Shown here piece after piece: positions 59,856 to 64,000 of a stretch of DNA of 64,000 bases. Made by a program: the position numbers and the translations under genes. Each line of letters starts with the position of its first letter. The first letter of the stretch is position 1. The stretch comes from Palsa-504 sp963847965. Lineage in GTDB: Bacteria; Actinomycetota; Actinomycetes; Streptosporangiales; Streptosporangiaceae. Where the stretch lies: assembly GCA_963847965.1 (NCBI GenBank), contig CAWKCG010000001.1, forward strand, positions 124,001 through 188,000. The letters run 5' to 3'. The notes under the pieces were generated by a model. It was given only the letters and a program-made list of their open reading frames with translations, was not told the DNA's origin and ran no database searches.

Positions 59856-60283
59856 CGTCCAGGCTGAACGGCCCGGTCGGCTCAGCCGCGGGTGACTGAG
59901 GGGGTGCGGGCAGCGGGGCGGCGTCCAGGATTATCCGGCGCAGGCCCCGGGCCGTCTCCGGCGCGGCCAGGGCGAACCGCAGGACGTACAGCAGCACCAG
60001 GCCGGTGATCCGGGCCGCGGCCGCCGCGGCGCGGCCCAGGGTGATCCAGGCCGAGGGTTCCGGGCGCCCCGGGCTACCTGACCCTGCGCCCGCGCGCCGT
60101 GGGCGCGCCCGTGCCCGCGAGCGAGGTCACCGTGGCCGGTGAGATCGAGGCCATCGCCGAGTCCCTGGGCGAGCTCGTGATCGCCGAGGGCTTGGTCTGC
60201 AGCAACGCCGCGGTGAGCGCGCACCAGATGAAGCCCGATCTGCGCCGTTATCGGAGATAACCAGCGTAAGAGTCACAGCAACC
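59856..60283. other. gap with two possible gene remnants
   Basis: On the minus strand an open stretch near 59870-60056 reads WITLGRAAAAARITGLVLLY and VLRFALAAPETARGL, a hydrophobic helix with coding-like codons but no start. On the plus strand about 60070-60260 reads GYLTLRPRAVGAPVPASEVT, then VAGEIEAIAESLGELVIAEG and ends at TAA 60260, also without a start. Both look like gene ends pushed together by deletion; neither family was recognised. Confidence 0.3.
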
Positions 60284-60526
60284 TCAGGCCGCTTCGTCCG
60301 ACGACTCGAGCGGACTGCTGACCTCGGCCAGAATCCGCTGGCTCATGGCCAGGATGGTCCCGAAGGTCAGCCATTGAGCCGGATCGTCTCGCCAGCGCCG
60401 CTGTGCCCGGGCCACCGCCTGGCCGGACGCCTGGCCCGTAACAACGCCGTGGAGATCTCCCACCACGAGCGCCGGTGGGTCACGCTTCCGCTGGACGGCG
60501 GCCCGCAGGCCGGCGGCGCCGGCCAT
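60284..60526 (-). CDS. possible small hypothetical protein
   Basis: 80 codons from ATG 60526, with segments ALVVGDLHGVVTGQASGQAV and DDPAQWLTFGTILAMSQRIL and an acidic end (SSPLESSDEAA). Codon use is host-like but there is no clear ribosome site and no family match. It may be a real small protein or a fragment. Confidence 0.3.
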   Translation of the reverse strand: MAGAAGLRAAVQRKRDPPALVVGDLHGVVTGQASGQAVARAQRRWRDDPAQWLTFGTILAMSQRILAEVSSPLESSDEAA

Positions 60527-60578
60527 GATGGGGGTACCGAGTCGGATCCGGACGTGGAAGGGCTGGCCTGATGCCACC

Positions 60579-61559
60579 ATGAATGCCAGCGGCCAGGTGC
60601 GATGGGGCATTGCCGGCACCGCGAACATCGCGCGGGCACAGTTCCTGCCCGGCCTACGGCAGGCGGGCGGGATCGCGGCGGCGGTCGCCAGCCGGGACGC
60701 GGCGCGAGCCGCGCAGTTCGCCAGCGACAACGGCATCGAGCGATCAATCGCCGGCTACGAGAACCTCATGACTGACCCTGGCCTCGACGCGCTATACATT
60801 CCGCTGCCGAATGCCCTGCACGCCGAGTGGACGATCCGGGCGCTCGAGGCCGGGAGGCCGGTCCTGTGCGAGAAGCCGCTCTGCGGCAACCTGCCCGACA
60901 CGGAGCGGGTGCTTAAGGTCGCAGGACGGACGGGGACGCCGCTATGGGAGGCCTTCGCGTTTCCCTTCCACCCCCAGCTGCACGAGATCACAAAGCTGCT
61001 CCAGGACGGTGTCATCGGCGAGCTGATGGAGATCAAGTCCAACTTCCACTTCTCGCTGCGGAACCCGGCCAACATCCGGCTTTCCCGGCAGCTCCAGGGC
61101 GGCGCGCTGCTCGATGTCGGCTGCTATCCGGTCCGGCTCGCACAAGAACTGTTCGGGCAGGCCTACGATGCGGCCTGGGCCAGCGCCGTCATGGGCGGCG
61201 ACGGGGTCGACGTGGACACCTGGGGCGTGCTCAACTACCCGGGCGGCCGGCGGCTCATGCTGTCCAGCGGCCTGAGCCGAAGTTATGACACCTTCACGAC
61301 GCTGGAGGGGACGAGCGGCCAGATCCGCATCACCAACCCGTTCCACCCCCGCCCGTCTGACTCCTACCAGCTGGTCGTCGGGTCATCCGAGGACCGGACC
61401 TTCAGTTCCGGGGCGGACGAGCCCTCGTTCACCGCGGTCATCCGCCACATCAACGCCGTGCTGGCCGACAGCGAGCCGCCCCGGCAGCTGGCGGTCGAGA
61501 CGTCGCTGCCGACAGCCAGGGCCCTAGCCGACCTGGCCGTATGGTTTAACCCGGCCTGA
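60579..61559 (+). CDS. Gfo/Idh/MocA-family oxidoreductase
   Basis: 326 residues from ATG 60579. NAD(P)-binding start VRWGIAGTANIARAQFLPGL, then LYIPLPNALHAEWTIRALEA, EKPLCGNLPDTERVL (the conserved EKP with catalytic Lys), AFAFPFHPQLHEITKLLQDG and a C-terminal sheet (GGALLDVGCYPVRLAQELFG). It oxidises or reduces a sugar, inositol-like or trans-dihydrodiol substrate. No operon partner; a sugar substrate would fit the neighbouring sugar-acid genes. Confidence 0.92.
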   Translation: MNASGQVRWGIAGTANIARAQFLPGLRQAGGIAAAVASRDAARAAQFASDNGIERSIAGYENLMTDPGLDALYIPLPNALHAEWTIRALEAGRPVLCEKPLCGNLPDTERVLKVAGRTGTPLWEAFAFPFHPQLHEITKLLQDGVIGELMEIKSNFHFSLRNPANIRLSRQLQGGALLDVGCYPVRLAQELFGQAYDAAWASAVMGGDGVDVDTWGVLNYPGGRRLMLSSGLSRSYDTFTTLEGTSGQIRITNPFHPRPSDSYQLVVGSSEDRTFSSGADEPSFTAVIRHINAVLADSEPPRQLAVETSLPTARALADLAVWFNPA

Positions 61560-61620
61560 GCCCGCGCCCCGACCCGCGCGGGCTGGCCGAGCCGCTCCTC
61601 CAGGTACGCGGCATCATCGT

Positions 61621-62001
61621 CTAAGTGGCTACCGAGGGAGTGATTCCCGCTGCGGCGGCGATCCTCGCCGCCTCCGTGTTCGGGTCGCGGCCCTCGGGGA
61701 CGCAGATGACCAGGCGGCTGAAGCGTCCCGAGGCCACGTCCACCTGGACCGCCGGCCGATCGCGGTACAGGATGCAGAAGTCGTAGCCGTCACCGTGCCG
61801 GCGGGTGCCCATCGCCGCGTACCCGGCCAGGCTGACCCCGGCCATCCGCCACCCCCGCAGGCGCAGCCACGGGTCAAGGCTGGGCGCCACGGAGACGATG
61901 GAGGACAGGCGGATGCGGACGTCACCGTGGAAACCGCAGATCTTCTCACCAGGGGTGAGGTGGACTACCAGGTCCTTGTCGTCGACGATCAGCTCGGCCA
62001 T
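61621..62001 (-). CDS. PH-like hypothetical protein
   Basis: 126 residues, with strand-rich segments LIVDDKDLVVHLTPGEKICG, DVRIRLSSIVSVAPSLDPWL, YDFCILYRDRPAVQVDVASG and a C-terminal helix FSRLVICVPEGRDPNTEAAR. The layout (opening strand with 'LTPGEK', inner GTRR strand, closing helix) is that of short bacterial PH-like proteins common in actinomycetes. Its 5' end overlaps the 3' end of the PPOX frame by 56 bases. Confidence 0.75.
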   Translation of the reverse strand: MAELIVDDKDLVVHLTPGEKICGFHGDVRIRLSSIVSVAPSLDPWLRLRGWRMAGVSLAGYAAMGTRRHGDGYDFCILYRDRPAVQVDVASGRFSRLVICVPEGRDPNTEAARIAAAAGITPSVAT

Positions 62002-62713
62002 CGGGTAGAGGATACGCTCGCTTGGCCGAGCAGATCGTCGGCGGCCTCGGCGAACAGGGCGGTGTGAGCGTCGGCGTCTGACTCGGCGGTGGCGGCGGCC
62101 GCGGACTCGCCGCCGCTGCGCGGCGGGGCCGGGCCGGAAGTGCGGTGGTGCCCGGCGGCGCAGGGTTTCCGCCGGGCACCGTGGCCGACGTGATCGACCT
62201 GTTCCTACCCAGAGAAACGGCGCGAGTACTCGTAGGGATCAAGGCGGCATCCCGACGTAAGCAATCCGTCACAATCAGGAGCCGCCGGGCTAAGCCCATG
62301 CTGTAATCCACCGTTAGCCAGTGCTCGGGCGTCATCCTGAGCATGATCCAGTCCCCGCCGGGATTGGCCGCGATGTAGGCGTCGCCGCCCTCGGGGCCCA
62401 GGTACCGCCGGGCCAGTTCCAGGCGTTCGGCTTGGGTCGCGTCCTCGATGGCCACCGGGCCCTCGACGGTGACGTACTTGTACGGCGGGTTCTCGTCCTG
62501 GGCGCACAGGCTGAACCGGCCGGCCGCCATGATGGCCGCCGCCTTGCGCATGCCGCGGCCGGTGATCACGTTGACGGTCCCGCCGGGCGAGTAGGCGTAC
62601 CAGACCGGGACGGCCAGCGGGCCGCGGCCGTCCTGCGATGCGATGCTTATCACCGCGACGTGCAACCCGGCCAGGAACTCCTCCCGCACCTGGCGACTCA
62701 TATTGAAGCGCAT
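61946..62713 (-). CDS. PPOX-class flavin/F420-binding protein with unusual C-terminal extension
   Basis: 255 residues from ATG 62713 (ATG 62701 in frame). Residues 1-138 are a pyridoxamine-phosphate-oxidase-like split barrel: VAVISIASQDGRGPLAVPVW, AGRFSLCAQDENPPYKYVTV, EGPVAIEDAT and MTPEHWLTVDYS, where the family usually ends. The remaining 115 residues are Arg/Pro/Ala-rich and low-complexity, and run over the start of the PH-like gene. The natural stop was probably lost by a small change after 62299. The reaction is unknown. Confidence 0.78.
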   Translation of the reverse strand: MRFNMSRQVREEFLAGLHVAVISIASQDGRGPLAVPVWYAYSPGGTVNVITGRGMRKAAAIMAAGRFSLCAQDENPPYKYVTVEGPVAIEDATQAERLELARRYLGPEGGDAYIAANPGGDWIMLRMTPEHWLTVDYSMGLARRLLIVTDCLRRDAALIPTSTRAVSLGRNRSITSATVPGGNPAPPGTTALPARPRRAAAASPRPPPPPSQTPTLTPPCSPRPPTICSAKRAYPLPDGRADRRRQGPGSPPHPW

Positions 62714-62853
62714 GGCCTCTCCCGTCAGCTCGGTCCCGTGGTCAGTCGCCAGTCTCCCAGGCCTTCGGCGCCGACGCGCGGCCTGGTTCGGGCTGCCGGG
62801 CGCTTATGCCGCGTGCCAGACTTCAGCCAAGTGCCGGTCGAAAGGATGAGGTC

Positions 62854-63924
62854 ATGGTCGAGCCCTACCAGGCGGTGGGCCTGGTGCCCACGATGCGCGG
62901 CATCCGCCGCCGGGCCGAGATCGCGGTGAACATCGAGCACATTTCGCACCTGATCAAGGCGGCGTCGTGGCTGTCCAGCCTCGACCTGCCCGTGCGGCTC
63001 ATCGCCGTCCCCGAGGGCGCCCTGCAGGGTTTCAACGACGAGGTGCTCGACCTGGATCACGAGGAGTTCGCCCGCGAGTGCGCGATCGACATCCCGGGGC
63101 CCGAGACCGATGCGCTGGGCGCCCTGGCGCGCCAGTGGAACGCGTTCCTGATGGCGCAGGCCAAGGCCCGTCATCCCGAGTTCCCCGGCCGCTTCTTCAA
63201 CGTGGGCTTCATCCTCAGCCCCGACGGCGAGATCATCCTCCGGCACCACAAGGTGGTGCCGCTGCTCCCGGTCGAGCATTCGGTGACCCCGCACAACGTC
63301 TGGGACAGGTGGATCGAGCTGTACGGGCGCAACCTCGACGCCTTCTACCCGGTGGCCGACACCGAGATCGGCCGACTCGGGTTCCTGATGGCCAACGAGG
63401 GCTCCTACCCGGAGAACGCCCGCGGCCTGGCGATGAACGGCGCCGAGGTGGTCTACCGCGGCCCGTACCCGCACCCGCACGTCGGTAACGGCCTGTTCGA
63501 GATCCAGAACCGGGCGCGGGCACTGGACAACAACTTCTACCTGATCGCGTGCAACGTCGGCACGTACTACCTGCACACCGACTCCGACGTCCCGATCGAC
63601 ACGTTCGGCGGCGGGTCCATGGTGGTCGACTACCGCGGCCAGGTGGTCGGCCGGCACGACTACAGCGCGGGGTCCTCGTGGGTCGCCGGGACCATCGACG
63701 TCGAGGCGCTGCGCACCTTCCGGACCACCGCGCAGTGGGATAACTGGATCAAGGACCTGACCACCGAGCAGTACCAGCTCATCTACGAAGAGCCGGTCTA
63801 CCCCAAGAACCTGTACCTGGACCGCGCCCCGCTGACGCACGCCGAGTACCGCCGGGAGGTCATCGACCGGCAGATCGAGCTCATGCACGACCGCGACATC
63901 TGGCGGCGCCCCGGCACCGGCTGA
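62854..63924 (+). CDS. nitrilase-superfamily protein without the catalytic Cys
   Basis: 356 residues from ATG 62854 (AAGGATGAGG upstream). Carbon-nitrogen hydrolase fold: VRLIAVPEGALQGFNDE with catalytic Glu (about residue 53), FILSPDGEIILRHHKVVPL with catalytic Lys (about 133), and GRLGFLMANEGSYPENARGL where the nucleophile region should read GxxxCxxGxxPE. Here Ala 180 replaces Cys. The rest of the fold (FEIQNRARALDNNFYLIACN) is intact. Either the protein is a pseudoenzyme or another residue acts. The divergent PPOX gene starts 140 bases away. Confidence 0.88.
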   Translation: MVEPYQAVGLVPTMRGIRRRAEIAVNIEHISHLIKAASWLSSLDLPVRLIAVPEGALQGFNDEVLDLDHEEFARECAIDIPGPETDALGALARQWNAFLMAQAKARHPEFPGRFFNVGFILSPDGEIILRHHKVVPLLPVEHSVTPHNVWDRWIELYGRNLDAFYPVADTEIGRLGFLMANEGSYPENARGLAMNGAEVVYRGPYPHPHVGNGLFEIQNRARALDNNFYLIACNVGTYYLHTDSDVPIDTFGGGSMVVDYRGQVVGRHDYSAGSSWVAGTIDVEALRTFRTTAQWDNWIKDLTTEQYQLIYEEPVYPKNLYLDRAPLTHAEYRREVIDRQIELMHDRDIWRRPGTG

Positions 63925-64000
63925 GGGGCCGGGCCCGCCGGTACGGTCACTAGTGCCGAGGGCCTGGCGGAGCTGGGCCTGGTGAACCGGCGGGATGTCC

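Noticed and set aside
1..64000. CRISPR arrays, tRNA/rRNA genes, intact insertion sequences, replication origin
   Set aside because: None seen: the tandem repeats found are all inside coding sequence or have no spacers, and no cloverleaf or transposase motifs were noticed by eye. A dedicated scan could still find a tRNA.

Overview
The window is very GC-rich (about 70%), with strong third-position G/C bias, many GTG starts and several apparently leaderless genes. Its families are typical of actinomycetes: DUF397/XRE pairs, PQQ-propeller/Ser-Thr kinase pairs, PucR, ECF sigma factors with membrane partners, and STAND NTPases with 46-residue TPR-like repeats. It is chromosomal DNA of a large-genome filamentous actinobacterium, perhaps near Streptosporangiales/Streptomycetales; the genus cannot be fixed from sequence alone. 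No tRNA, rRNA, CRISPR array or intact transposon was seen.

Layout. 0.1-9.7 kb: a PH-like protein, a GNAT acetyltransferase, a UvrD/PcrA-type helicase, a Ser/Thr kinase with an extracytoplasmic tail, a lipoprotein, then a tight operon of an SDR (lacking the usual Tyr/Lys), an NCS1 permease, a flavin N-hydroxylase-like protein and a tiny ribbon-helix-helix protein. 9.8-13.6 kb: a conflict-type locus of a trypco2 protein, a trypsin-STAND-TPR gene broken by frameshift and deletion, then an XRE/DUF397 pair. 13.7-20.3 kb: DUF4097 protein, NarL-type two-component system, MMPL transporter, YCII protein and AraC regulator.

20.3-32.4 kb is an accessory, heavily rearranged stretch. It holds a PQQ beta-propeller/kinase pair, an integrase remnant, three copies of one membrane module (one dead, one fused to a sigma-partner N-terminus and a PH-like C-terminus, one behind a PadR regulator), a second decayed STAND gene, a 64-nt nested palindrome, and an unusual ORF12-like serine hydrolase with a duplicated N-terminal domain and no KTG lysine.

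32.4-50.8 kb: aminotransferase plus methylmalonate/malonate-semialdehyde dehydrogenase divergent from PucR; SRPBCC protein beside a TetR remnant; phosphoribosyltransferase; SigE-like sigma factor and membrane partner; ArsR/MFS divergent pair with a palindromic operator; DinB and PLP decarboxylase; nucleotidyltransferase, VOC, acyltransferase-3, P-loop kinase, Nudix; a junction of two truncated genes; MIP18 plus amidohydrolase.

50.9-64 kb: a catabolic region with HbpS/GlcG-like protein, isocitrate lyase/PEP mutase-family enzyme, ketoglutarate-semialdehyde-type dehydrogenase, VC0807-like membrane protein, PaaX-like regulator, IlvD/Edd dehydratase and DMT transporter, which together suggest sugar-acid oxidation. 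Then come an uncharacterised 448-aa protein, an oxidoreductase, a PH-like protein, a PPOX flavoprotein and a nitrilase-fold protein whose nucleophilic Cys is replaced by Ala. Recurrent themes are decayed STAND NTPase genes (three) and enzyme folds lacking canonical catalytic residues (three).
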